From Chromobotia macracanthus (taxonomy: Eukaryota; Chordata; Actinopteri; Cypriniformes; Botiidae): 64,000 nt of DNA. This document shows positions 14,800 through 25,496 of this stretch, one piece after another. Location: positions 7,377,501 through 7,441,500 of the forward strand of contig JAZGTH010000007.1 in NCBI GenBank assembly GCA_036877525.1, written 5' to 3'. The notes beneath the pieces are model-generated. The model was not told the origin of the DNA. It worked only from the letters and a program-made list of their open reading frames with translations, and did not search any database. Made by a program: the position numbers and the translations under genes. Position 1 is the first letter of the stretch, and the number at the start of each line of letters is the position of its first letter.

Positions 14800-15150
14800 G
14801 CCACCAGTCAAAAGTTTGGACATGCCTACTATTTATTGTTTTTCTTTGATTTCTTTTAATAATTTCTCTTTCTGTATTTAAAAATAATAGGTAAATCATT
14901 AAAACTATAAAATAATGTGAATAAAAATATGGGAAGTTTGTAGTTTTTATAACATGTAAAACAAATCAACTGTTTTACCGTCATATTCTTCAAAATCCCG
15001 TCTGTGTAGATTACAGTTCTGCACACTCTGGGCTCCCAACCAACTGCATGAGCTGCCACCTGGGATGTTTTTAAATAGTACTGAAGGAGTTTCCAAGTAT
15101 GCTGGACACTTGTTGGCTGCTTTTCCCTCACTATCTGGTCCAACTCATCT
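14800..15150 (-). mobile_element. Truncated Tc1/mariner transposon (transposase C-terminus plus terminal repeat)
   Basis: Read on the minus strand, about 15146 down to 14950 encodes DELDQIVREKQPTSVQHTW and then WEPRVCRTVI. These match the C-terminal end of fish Tc1 transposases, just after the DDE catalytic core, where a DELDRRVKEKQPTSAQH-like segment is followed by a PRVCKAVI-like segment. The + strand end at about 14803-14827 reads CCAGTCAAAAGTTTGGACAT, the familiar Tc1 terminal repeat of this family. Only the 3' third survives: the DNA-binding domain and catalytic aspartates are missing, and nothing resembling the other terminal repeat appears beyond 15150. It is therefore a dead 5'-truncated copy lying in the igsf3 intron, antisense to the gene. 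Confidence 0.85.
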
Positions 15151-16647
15151 ATACAAAAAGTAAATAAAATTTTAGCATTTTAGTGAAATTCTTACATAGG
15201 CACAATATTTGTCTACAAAACTAATTTGGAGCATTTAACAAATGCCTTTAGATGTAAATATCCTGACATAAATGCAGTCTGAAATAATGAATGGTAGTGC
15301 AAAGTTTTGATTACCTTCAATACACTGATTACCTTCCATTTCAATGATTTTTCCCTTCTTTTCTGCAGTTGAGTGGAAGGATTTGTTAATCTACAAATAT
15401 CTGACACAGTTAACCATAACTGGTTCGCTCTGTTATACTAAAAGCACTATATGTAGACTGTTTTATAAATAAATGTCATTCAGTTTGAGAAATTCGAACC
15501 AGCACTAGCTGACAGCACGTAATTTAGATAAATACTATTATATAAAATATAATAACGTTATTGTTGCCATGAAAGCCCATTTCTCATTAGGTGACATCAT
15601 CTTGTTTCACAGAGATCTGACTGGCACTAATCAATGCTAGTACTGCACAAAGACATCTAGTGGTAATGAGATGCAGAATATCATGAAGACTTGGCTTTGT
15701 TCTGAAAGACAGAGATGTAATGTTGGAGATGTGCTGGAATGCACTACTGCTGAGATGGAGAGCTGCACAATATCCATGAGAATGTCAGAGTCTTCCTGCA
15801 TGCACAAGAAGGATGTGTGTTTACAGTACATGCATCACTGCCTCTTTAAAAAAAAATCTGATGAGAAAATAATTGACAGAACACAAATAAAGCAAAATAA
15901 ATATTTTGAAATGAGATCAAATGGCCTGCGAAGCACTCATTTTTCTAAAGTAATCCTTTCTACATCAGTAGATAAAGTAAGAGTGACGTGGTAGATAATT
16001 TTAAATATACCTCCAAAATCAATCAGTATAAATTGTGAATATTCCATTATATATATCGCTTAGCCCTATTGTTTACTGTGATTGCCCGATTACTTGTCAG
16101 TGAGATAATTCCCACCCATAATGCTCACCGGTCTGTAAAGCTACCCGAATGGGTCAAACACCCACTCACAGCTGTGAACAGCAGTGTAGTGGATTAAGGT
16201 AGCAACTGTTCTTGACAGAAACTGTGTTTGTATGTTTGGTTTTTCTGTTATCTCAGGTCTGGTTCCCTTCATGCGTCGCTAGCTTCATGCAAACGTCCAT
16301 GTGCAGACACTTGCAGCAGGCTGTAGGTAGAAAAGTTTGTGAAAAGTCTTTCTCTGTATTTCTTCCAACCGTGTTTTATTGGAAAGATGCTGGAGGCTGT
16401 AGGAGGTAGAAGAAGGGAGAAAGTAGTGGGCATGTCAGAGGTTGTAGAGGACATAAAGAGGTTGTTTTTTCTTGAGGCAATACGCTGTATAATAAGAAGG
16501 TTGGGTTTGAGCAGCCCTGCAGGAAAGAATCCTGTTTAAATGTTAATGGGACACAGAGCGAATGGCTTTGAGGGTGTGTTTTATTGTTCATGAACTCAGC
16601 TCTCAAACTAACCTTATCTCTTCTTCTCTTGCCCTTTTCCTCTGCAG

Positions 16648-17067
16648 TGATTCCGGACACCCTGGCGGTGACTGCGACTGCTCAAACTCTCTCAAAAGTG
16701 GAGGGGGACACACTGCAGCTGAACTGTGAGGTCACGCGCCAGACATCACAGCACACACACGTGTCCGTGGGCTGGTTCTTGCGCCTCTCAGACGACCCCA
16801 CTTCTACTCCACGTGACCTGGTCACCCTGTCGCGGGACTTCGTTCTACGACCTGGCGGACAGTACCGCCAGCGTCTGTCCTCGGGAGACCTGCGGTTGGA
16901 CAAGACCAGCACCACCTCCTACCGCCTCACCATCTACAAGTTGCAGATCGCAGATCAGGGCGAGTTCTACTGCGAGGCTTCAGAGTGGATCCAGGACCCA
17001 GATAACTCTTGGTACTCCATGACCCGGAAAGAGTCTGAAAAGACCTCTGTCAAAGTTCAGCCCACAG
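16648..17067 (+). CDS. igsf3: igsf3 exon encoding Ig V-type domain 2 (EWI motif)
   Basis: This internal exon of 140 codons encodes one complete V-set Ig domain of immunoglobulin superfamily member 3, a type I plasma-membrane glycoprotein of the EWI family. In mammals the protein partners tetraspanins and is linked to neuronal morphogenesis and tear-duct development. The exon begins after TCTGCAG with two bases of a split Val codon, then IPDTLAVTATAQTLS, and ends in phase 1 before GTGAGT. Numbered within the exon, Cys27 and Cys109 form the canonical disulfide, Trp43 is the core tryptophan, and DQGEFYC (103-109) is the F-strand signature. Glu113-Trp114-Ile115 (16983-16991) is the EWI motif that names the family. 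The resemblance is to mammalian domain 2, so domain 1 and the signal peptide lie upstream of the window. PTGFRN or CD101 are the alternatives, but the tail exon excludes them. Confidence 0.93.
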
Positions 17068-17626
17068 GTGAGTAGTAGTTTTTTTGGGATCCATCACTGC
17101 ATCATTTTGAGGGTGATCTCTCTTTTAGTTTCTAATAAACAATTCTGAACTGACATTGATTTAACATTTGAAAATCTATTTCTACAGAAATTGCAAATGA
17201 TTTAATAGTTGTACTTACAGGCGGCATGAATGTCCCCTATGTTCCAGTTTTGTCTCCAACTAGCCTACAGTAGGAAGGTATATAATACAGGGGAAGCATC
17301 TCCAGTTGTTGAGCATGTAATTACGTTTCATTTGTGTGTTTTGAAATGACACACATTATGAGTCCCAGAGAGGCAGTGGCTGATCCTCTTAACATCATAC
17401 TAGCTATCATACAGACCAGGTGTTTGCTCTCATGACTCCACTCGACTCATTGATATCACCAGTGTCATGGAGGTTATCATAGCATATTGAACTCTCAGTG
17501 GTCTCTCCGCATCAGGTAATGAGCCAGTCACGTTGACTCATCTGACTCCAGTACATCTGTGGAATAACAGACCGAGCCAGCAAATGATGATTACACGCTG
17601 ACATCTGCTTGATGACCAGCACTATT

Positions 17627-18027
17627 AAAGAGAGAGTTCCTCCATAAATGAAAAATCTGTGATCATTTATTGTACTCATGCTGTCCAAACCCATGTGAAG
17701 ACTTTTTGCCATTTTGGCAAAATTTGGCAAAAGTCTTCAAAGCCATGAAATATCTATAATATATATAAGGAATTTATTTATTTAGTTATTTAATGAAAAT
17801 CCCATTTCTGCTGTATCCCTTGAATCCAATATGGCACCATCAGATGTGTCAAATCAGGTTTGACTTCAGTGAAATTTGGTCATGATCCAATGACGGATTA
17901 ATGTCATTGCGGCCAAATCTGATGCAAGGCTGACGGTGCCACATTGGATTTGAAAACTACAGTGAATTTTTCATGGATTTTCTGTTGCTCACATAAAGCT
18001 GTTATATTGGGTGAAATATTCCTTTAA
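17627..18027. mobile_element. MITE-like palindromic DNA element with TTAA-type ends
   Basis: The left end TTAAAGAGAGAGTTCCTCC and the right end, read on the minus strand, TTAAAGGAATATTTCACCC are related terminal inverted repeats. Between them, arms at about 17820-17842 and 17931-17952 are near-perfect inverted copies (ATCCAATATGGCACCATCAG against the complement of CTGACGGTGCCACATTGGAT). An inner pair, TTGGTCATGATCCAATGAC and GTCATTGCGGCCAA, continues the fold. The ends resemble a very abundant cyprinid element beginning TTAAAGGRATAGTTCACCC. It has no coding capacity. TTAA at each end suggests piggyBac-type mobilisation, which is an inference. Confidence 0.75.
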
Positions 18028-19669
18028 CACAATGCTAAGGGTGTCATAGATCCAAACTTCCTTTGTCTGGGATACCCATATTTCATAGGACAGAGGCTGG
18101 GGCAGAATAATGTCTCCCTCGTCTCTAGTGTCAGTCCATTACTTTCCAATTTATTATAGAAGCCTCTGTCTATCCAGAGCATGAGACAGCATGTACAGCA
18201 GACGCAAACCCTGTCACTGTCTGACTGACTGATCACAGGGCTGTAACTCAATCTCAAAGCACACTGGCCTCGCAGATTTGATGAAAATGGGAGGTGACAG
18301 TGCACGTCCTCAACAAACACACAGCAGGGTAGGAGCTATGGGTGGCTTTTTAATTCTCCCTTTAATTCTCTTCTTATTGGTCAGGGGTTCCAAAGAGTGG
18401 GCTGATGGGACAAGGGGACAAATTGTGAGTTTAGGGTGTTGTACAGTGGTGGGTTGTTTCCCAAGGACACATTTACAGAATCAGGCTGCAGATGGGGATA
18501 GAGTTTAATGTGTGTGATTTGCAGTCTTAACAGGGGTGTAAAATTAGGGGTAGGTGAATGCAGACCAGCCCTGATGAAAACCCATGCACTTAAATTCTAC
18601 CCATGTGGCATAGGATTCTGGCTATTAAGTGAACTACACAGGTACATGGAGGTTAGCTAATCATATTAGAGGTAATTTACATAAAGTCTTAAAGGTACAG
18701 TGGAAGAAACAAGCTGTTTAATGTCAAGGCTTACAGAAGTGAAAAATGGGCCTGTAACTTTAAGTTAATGCTACTGTGTTTGGTGCAAGAAACTTTGTTG
18801 TAAGTGGACTAAAAAAGCCTTGATGTTGGAAGCTTTAAAAGCTTACATTGTTCAGTGATTCAATTGCATATCATAAACTCATTAATCATGTTTATTGTTA
18901 AGTGCCTTTTTGAAAGTCATTGTACAGAACCATTTACAGTAAATGGTCTTTGAAAGCTTTTAGAGAAAGTCATATGTTTTACTGTAAGCACAAGTGCCCT
19001 AGTTTATCAGACGCACTAACTGAAGACACACAATGTCTTGGTGTATTACAGCCTGCCAGAATCCAAAGCAGTAGAAAAAAGTATTTAAATAGTAAGTAGC
19101 CAATTTAAAATGATTAGTTCAAATTCATGTAGAAATGTACAGATTTTGTACAAAAAATTTGCTTCAGATTCCTGAAGGTCTTAAGGTCACAGAAACAATT
19201 TTTTGTTGCAAGTTTCTTTGCCAAAAGGATATTGGCACTTGTTAGTGTACAGGAACGGTTTATTAAGTGCATTTAAGACTTTATTGAGAGGTACCTTTTA
19301 AAATGCAATTTTAATTTGTTTTTAAGGGTAAGTCAAGGTGAAATCGTTACGGCCTGATCCTTCTATATGCAGGCCAAGCTTCACCTGAGTGAGATTCTCA
19401 TTAAAAATTCCAGAGAGCATTTCAAGAGCAACACCGAGATGGAGGAAGACAGATTTGTCTCTGTAATCCCCTTTTCTAGCTGGCTGCATCCAAGTCCCCT
19501 TCCAGCTAGACAAGACGCTCACAATGTTCTCTGTGTACTAGCCAGTGGACTTTAGAAACCTAAGATGCTATTGAAAATTCTTGTGTCTGTGCAGGAGTGA
19601 TTGGGTGGATTTTTGTAAGATCTTTTTGGTTGGTTGCTGTGTCTTGGAATCCTGCAGTTGGTTTCCAGT

Positions 19670-19856
19670 GGGTCCAAGCTGGTCATTAGCTGGTCCAAAT
19701 AAACCATGGCAAACATGGTAGACTAACAAATCAGCAATGATCTGGTCATACCAGCTATACCATATTGTACAAGCTGGTCACACTGATTTTCGAAACATGG
19801 TAGATGGTCAACAAGCCAATGACCGACTTGGACCAGCTAATGGCCAGCTTGGACCC
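19670..19856. repeat. Foldback repeat with 28-nt arms (GGTCCAAGCTGG type)
   Basis: The left arm (19670-19697) begins GGGTCCAAGCTGGTCATT. The right arm (19829-19856) is its reverse complement with a single mismatch, separated by 131 bases. The surroundings contain more CAGCT/TGGTC words and end near a CTGCAGGGG motif (about 19914). The design resembles 'accagcttaaaccagc' palindromic repeats seen in cyprinids. A related but more degenerate stretch lies at about 60228-60340. Confidence 0.7.
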
Positions 19857-20276
19857 TGATTAAATCCAGCTACCATGTTTCAAACACAGATACTAGCTTA
19901 AGCTGTTTTTTTCTGCAGGGGTCTTGAGAAGATGGGTCACAATTCATGCACATCATCATGTGCACTTACTCAGTTTTGCATATTTATGTTGACAGCTCAA
20001 TGCACACCATGTGTGCAGGTCATAACTTGTGTAAAGGTTTTTGTGTCTCATCTGTGTGTTAATGTGTTTATTGCCCAGGTGAAGTGTGTTGAAACAGTTG
20101 TGCAGTAAGCATTAATAGGACATCAAACGGCTCATTGAAGCACATACTACTGCAGATCGATAGACTCGTTTTGTGGTGCTTTTGGCAGCAAATCCCACAC
20201 AGCAGCTTGCGTTCACACAGCCCCCTTCCAGTTACCACAGTTATGCCTGCACCCACCCACAACACAATTGGCTCTT

Positions 20277-20315
20277 TCTCTCTGTCTTCTCTCTCTCTCT
20301 TTCTCTCTCTCTCTG
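20277..20315 (+). repeat. TC-rich microsatellite
   Basis: A pyrimidine run built mostly of CT/TC dinucleotides, including a CTCTCTCTCT block interrupted by TT, within the domain 2-3 intron. It creates overlapping serine/leucine-rich open frames that are not genes. Confidence 0.8.
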
Positions 20316-21032
20316 CTTGTCTGTCATACAAATCTATTTTGCATTCTCAAGTCAAATATAATGCCATCATTGACGCAGTAAACCCTCAATTCTGACGTTT
20401 TCTACCCATTCTAAATTCTTCATGTGACTCTTAGTGTCCCTATTATTATTAATATTAGCGGTTTGGACACAGTCGTTGTATTGTACTGTACTCAACAGAC
20501 TACAGTAGCTTTAAAGCCTGTAGGTTATGGGAGACGTTACCAGCTGATGACTTAATTACATTCTAACAAGTTGTAAAGCCCTCGAGTTCAGTGAATAAGT
20601 AGATGAATAATGCTTGCAGTACCTAACTGTTTTACTTACTGAGCGTTAGACCACACCAGAACATCATCACAAAGTGTGGGAATAGTTGTAGAATTACTTG
20701 CTGAATAATTTACAGGTTTACTTAAAAACTTGTTTGTCTCTTGTTTTCCTATCCTGTCAGCCTTCAAGGTTTCACCCTTTGGTTACACTGAAGAGTGGTC
20801 CCTTGATCATTAAATAATAAACACTGCTACACTGCTGTATGGCAGGTGCATGCCTGGTATATGCACTTCTTTATTCTCAACCAGAATATATAAACCATCA
20901 TTAGTAGTTAGATATGAAGTGTGTTTATTAGCCATTGATGGCATGAAATTTTATAGACCCATCAGACAACAACCACCTCACAAATGCAGAATTGTGTTAT
21001 TGATGACCTCATTTGTACCTGTAGATCAGTGG

Positions 21033-21190
21033 GAGTCCCTGTAGCTCAGTTGGTAGAGCGTTGTGCTAGCAGCACAAAGGTTGTGAGTTAGATTCCCAGA
21101 GAACATGTACTGATAAAATGTATAACTTAAATGTACTGTAAGTTGCTTTGGATAAAAACATCTGCCAAATGCATAAATGTAATGTAAATG
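21033..21190 (+). mobile_element. tRNA-derived SINE, near full length
   Basis: The head carries a pol III A box (TAGCTCAGTTGGTAGAGC) and a degenerate B box (GGTTGTGAGTTAGATTCCC). It is followed by a tail reading TAAGTTGCTTTGGATAAAAA, then CATCTGCCAAATGCATAAAT and short AATGTA repeats. This head-plus-tail architecture matches common teleost tRNA-derived SINEs (HAmoSINE-like or V-SINE-like; exact family not determined). B-box substitutions and the absence of a plausible acceptor stem argue against a functional tRNA gene. Confidence 0.85.
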
Positions 21191-22296
21191 TCATCTCCAT
21201 TACCTCACCCCTCTGTTAAACCGTATTTTAGTATAAAGCTTTAGTCTCACATATTTTATTCTTCAAAATTTCACTTTGTAAAATCATCAAATGCCCCCCC
21301 TCCATTGTGTTCTGCGTCTTTCTTTTCCCACATGCAGCTCTTTATCTTCAGTGCTAATTAATCTGTCTCAAGCATGCATATTTGGGCCTAATATGCAGAC
21401 CGGCTCCAGTCAGGCGGACAATAATGTCGTAATAGAACATCATGCTGCTTCTGTACAGGAGAAGAGAACAAAACAGCCACTGGCCTTTTTCCTGTGATCT
21501 GTGAATTCTGTTTTTAGCATGGCCCCGTTTACTGTGCTGTTACTGTGGAGAGCAGCACCCAGCGTGAGGCACAAATAATGACTGCGTGTAAAAACACACA
21601 TCATCACCCCCCTGTACATTTCCTGAGTTCCTGCTCTCTGAAAGGGGCGTGTAGTTACGCAGCAAGAGGGGTTTGCAGGAAGTGTGTTGTAGTAATTAGA
21701 GCCCAGGGCAATCACCTCAGAAGAAATTAAATGAAGTAAAGAAATGCTGTTCTGATGAGCAGCACAAACTGTGTGTAACATTTAGAAATGAGTCTCTCAA
21801 TGATTCTTGAGTGCTGGGACAGAATTAGCTACAGACGTGACAACATAAAAGCTTATGTTAAAGTTAATCTGTCCAACGTGTTCAGATATTCACTGAGGTA
21901 TTTACCTGTGATTCATCTGCTGCCTGAATTTTGTCATACGTTTCACCTTGCCTGTCACTCAATATAGGTCAGCATCTTCAGACACAAAACTTGTTGAATA
22001 TATTCATTATGAATACTGATAAATCTAACATACAACTTTACTAATGACTAAGAACTAAGACTACAGGATAGTTTCCAGCTGATTTGAATTATGTACAAAT
22101 CCCAAACGTTTTAGAAAGGAAGATTGCAACATATAGTTATACTGTTACTGTTAATACTGATACTGTTAAACTCATAGTACATACTGTACGCTTCATGTTC
22201 AAGGAAGATCTTAAGAAAGTTTAGTTGAAATTATTGCAATGTAGGCACTGACAGCAGGTTATCACTGCATATGTTTTTCCTCTCTTTCTCTCACAG

Positions 22297-22683
22297 ATCG
22301 TGACTTTAGCATCCAGGTGACCACTGAGCGCCGGGCCTACACGGCTGGTGAGCCGCTGGAGCTCCGCTGCACCATTGATGCTCAGAATGTTCCTGAGCGT
22401 TTCTTCTCGGTGTCGTGGGTCTTCAGCAGCTCACCCGTAGCCGTGATTGGGCCCAGTGCCGTGCCTGTACTGGGCCCCAACTATGTGGAGCGAGAGGCAG
22501 CTGGCCTCCTGACTGTGCGAAAAGAGAGCCCCTCCATCCACCTGCTCAAGCTGCAGCGCCTACTGCCTGAGGATTCTGGGAAATACATCTGCAGAGTGAC
22601 AGAGCGGGAAAAGACGCTAACTGGGGAATTCATTGACCGCAGCAAACGGTCCCGTAATGTTCAGATCACTGTTACCCCCCTCA
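22297..22683 (+). CDS. igsf3: igsf3 exon encoding Ig V-type domain 3
   Basis: An internal exon of 129 codons. The acceptor is CTCTCACAG and the donor is CTCA|GTGAGT; the first codon is split as G|AT (Asp) and the next residues are RDFSIQVTTERR. One V-type Ig domain is complete: Cys25 (LELRC), core Trp41 (SVSW), Cys99 within the F-strand motif EDSGKYIC. Where other domains have an EW motif this one has VTEREKT, followed by a basic stretch (DRSKRSR) before the next domain boundary. This is the same pattern I recall for mammalian IGSF3 domain 3 (CRVTEREKT and GEFID are shared). It is the shortest Ig exon of the set. No N-glycosylation sequon is visible, unlike domains 4, 5, 6 and the last. Confidence 0.93.
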
Positions 22684-25088
22684 GTGAGTATCAATGTTCC
22701 TGATTGGCTCCTGGCCACAGTATTGCTGTTTTTGACTGTTCCCTAGAGTCGTCAACTGATACCTCTCAATGGTTCAGTTATTAAATGAAAAGATAACTCA
22801 ATCTGCCTCAATGGTGATGTTCATCACCTAAAGTGGATTATTTTGATCTTGTTTATCTTATAACAGCAGTTTAAAAAAACAGGAGATTTCAAACATTGAA
22901 TTAGTAATATTGTGGAGGCAAACAACAATTGAGACTTAATTCTTTCTCTGAGAGAAGTTCTCTAGTAAGGGGACTGTTGCTCCTGTTTTGCCAGTTTATT
23001 CCTTTTTGTCAGATACTTCTTTCATCATGTACACACAATTCATTTTAGTGAGTTGGTAAGTTCAGAGGGTTCATGTAAATTAACCTAATTTGACTCCCTT
23101 TTGTATAAATGTGTCTGTCCAGATGCTGTTTAAATCTGAGCTTTAGTGCCAGATAAATACTCCTCTGGCTCCACTAGTTAGCTGATTTCTGCTTTTAGCT
23201 TGTGTAAATACTACAACTAAGGGTAGCTTGTAGTTTGAATAAAAGCATTTTCAAAGCAACTTCCCCCAGTACTGTTGGAGATGGTGTGAATGGGTGATAC
23301 AGTACTGTGTCCTGTTGAAAATTTTGGTGCAGCTGGTAACTGTAGAGGCCTAAAAATCCCTTGAAATAGCATTTCATGTGAGAGCTGCTCAAAAGCCAAG
23401 ACTAACAGGCATGAAATGAAAGTGTGGAGAACGCCTCCTGCTGCAACACTGCCTCAGAAGCTCCCAAAGGTGGATGTGCTGTGCCCATGCAAAAAAGCCA
23501 CAACTGGGCTCAAGTGCTTGATGAGAGTTAGATGAGAAATAGGAGGTTAATCAAAGGGTTAGTGAGCATCCATCTGTTCCACTTAGACCCCTTCCCTCAA
23601 ATCTAGCCTCTTCCAATCCAGAACAGCTCCTGGAGAGTGGATTTCTTTCACTCCCTTTCTCTGTCCCAATGAGTCCTGTCCAATTCACCCATCCTTCCCT
23701 TCCTGATGTCCAGAAAGCACTGGAGCAGAACTGGCAGCCAACAACAGTCCTATCAGATTCTGTACTTTGAGGGAAATCCTTCTTTGGGGAATCTCTGGGG
23801 GAATCTGCTTTAAGAGGGTTCAGAAGGATCTCCAGCCATAAACAATGCATTACAGCTAAAACAGTCTTAAACATATATTAAATTACCTCAGTTCCACTTC
23901 TAGTGTTTATTTTCCTCTTAGGATGGGGAGAATGAGGGAAAAGACATTTGGAAAGGTTTTTCAATTAAGCCCTTTATTAGATCATGCTTTGCTTTTTGAT
24001 TTGATCCCACAAAAGACTGTCTGCAGTATTTGCAGGGTTATTAGGGCAGTAGATTGAAAACTGCAGCATGGTTTTGACCTCACCAGCTAAGAAGATCTTT
24101 TAGAAAGTATATGGCAGGAGTGATGCATAAATACTGTACAACAGTGATATCATTACAAACAAAATCAATAGGACTGAGATAAAATTGCGAGAGAAAGAGA
24201 AAGGTGAGTGTATATCCATAGCCTCATTGATCTTGTATAATCTTCTTATCTCAGCTCCTCGGAGATATGGCATACATTATAAATTGGAGGTTTCATTTCT
24301 AGTTTCTCTTTTGTTTTGTATGAAATCAAAGGCCCTTTGGTCTTCTGAACCATTAGTGATGGTGGAGTTCTTTTCAAGAAGTTCTGCCATGTTGAGCTGC
24401 AGCTGCTATTTAAATGTGCTCTTGCATGACCCATGGGAAGGGCACAAGCTTTGTCTCTTTAAAGTCTCATTTTTGTTTTATCACACGCTGCTTTTGTAGG
24501 AATGTGTGTGGAAATTCTCTGATGAGAACTCTGGAGATGTCTGCTAAGGCTTTGATCTACAATCATACTTTCTAGATCTTTTGGACTCTAGACCTCTTGA
24601 TCAGGAATCTGTCCCCAAAGACCTGCTGGTCTGAGGCTTACAGTAGACTACTACAGAGTCCAACAGCACATTGCAGAAGTTAAAATCCCATTCATTTTCT
24701 CCATAAACAACTTGATTTTTAGTGATATGCACTTTCAAGATAGACCTATCATAAGCTCCATGGTTAAGGACTACACTGCCCATCATCCTGAAGAGAAATC
24801 CACCAATCAAAGAGGTCGCTGTTACCGTGGACACAGCCAAAAAACTTGGCTGCTGCTTACTTCTGTGGTGGTTATAGGAATGGACAGAATTAACTTTAGA
24901 TTGCAAGAATCTTAGTTAAAATAAAAAAAAGTTTAATTTCTTTACGACTTGGTGTAAGTGAGGTTGAAAAGCATTTAAAAGCTAACTTATTCATACATTG
25001 TATGAAATACAAATATTCTGAGCACCAGTGTTAGACTGCTATAGAATAACCTCTCCCATCTCATTTTTCTCTCCACTCTCTTTTGTAG
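22684..25088. other. igsf3: igsf3 intron between Ig domains 3 and 4
   Basis: A 2.4-kb intron from CTCA|GTGAGT to CTTTTGTAG. The 23.5-23.9 kb and 24.58-24.92 kb stretches look like older dispersed repeats (the second contains 'gactacactgcccatcat' and 'ccaccaatcaaagag'), but I cannot name them. No exon is recognised. Confidence 0.75.
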
Positions 25089-25496
25089 GAAGTAACATCA
25101 CTGTGTCATTATCCAGTAACTCTTCAGAACTTATGGAAGGAGAAACCATCCAGTTGACCTGCATTGTTAACAACACTCTGGGTCTTGTGTCTGTGACCTG
25201 GCAGTGGATGGATAAAGAGGGGGTGGGGCCCGCGGTGGAGGTGGCGTCTGTGAACCGTGACGGCACAGTCACACCTGGGACCACCTTTAGGGAGCGCAGC
25301 AGCTATGGGGAGGTGAGGGTGGAGCGGGTTCGCCCTGACACCTTCATCCTGTCCCTGTATAATACCCTTCCCACAGATAATGGCCAGTACCGCTGCAGCG
25401 CCACAGAGTGGTCCCAGAGTGGCACTGCACCTGACTGGATCTGGCAACAAATAGGGGACGAATCGGCTATTAAGACCATCACTGTGAAATCAGTTG
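25089..25496 (+). CDS. igsf3: igsf3 exon encoding Ig V-type domain 4
   Basis: An internal exon of 136 codons, acceptor CTTTTGTAG, donor TTG|GTAAGA, phase 1 at both ends. It encodes a V-set Ig domain starting (R)SNITVSLSSNSSELMEG, with Cys25 (IQLTC), core Trp38 (SVTW), and Cys103 in the motif TDNGQYRC. Potential N-glycosylation sequons are Asn3-Ile-Thr, Asn11-Ser-Ser and Asn29-Thr (NNT). After the second cysteine the EWI position reads TEWS, so Glu-Trp is kept but Ile is replaced. NRDGTVTPG and the ERSSYGEV segment match the pattern of mammalian IGSF3 domain 4 (DRDGTVQPG, ERSSFGGV). Overlapping minus-strand frames here are shadows. Confidence 0.93.

Larger units (their letters stand above)
1..16647. 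other. Noncoding region upstream of first visible igsf3 exon (probable long intron)
   Basis: No Ig-like exon, signal peptide or other recognisable coding exon was found here on either strand. The open frames are short, low-complexity or lack protein-like patterns. Because the first exon at 16648 begins in phase 1 and corresponds to the second Ig domain of IGSF3, this stretch is most simply read as the intron between the domain-1 and domain-2 exons. It contains a Tc1 relic (14.8-15.15 kb), a short CCTAGCAACC-type repeat (about 1.74-1.84 kb), two ACTAGT-type inverted motifs (5.17 and 6.6 kb) and a perfect palindrome (12.69 kb), listed separately. Whether the intron starts inside or outside the window cannot be told. 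Confidence 0.6.
17068..22296. other. igsf3: igsf3 intron between Ig domains 2 and 3
   Basis: A 5.2-kb intron bounded by ACAG|GTGAGT and CTCTCACAG. It holds a roughly 400-bp terminal-inverted-repeat element (17627-18027), a foldback repeat (19670-19856), a TC-rich microsatellite (about 20277-20315) and a tRNA-derived SINE (about 21033-21190). No additional exon-like sequence was recognised. Confidence 0.85.

Noticed and set aside
16682..16915. Antisense and alternative-frame ORFs overlapping the Ig exons
   Set aside because: They are shadows of the real + strand Ig exon; the same holds for the overlapping frames at 25124-25450, 31776-32090, 48694-48882 and 51600-52042.
21041..21106. Possible tRNA gene (A and B box present)
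   Set aside because: The B box is degenerate, no acceptor stem pairs up, and a classic SINE tail follows, so this is a tRNA-derived SINE rather than a tRNA.
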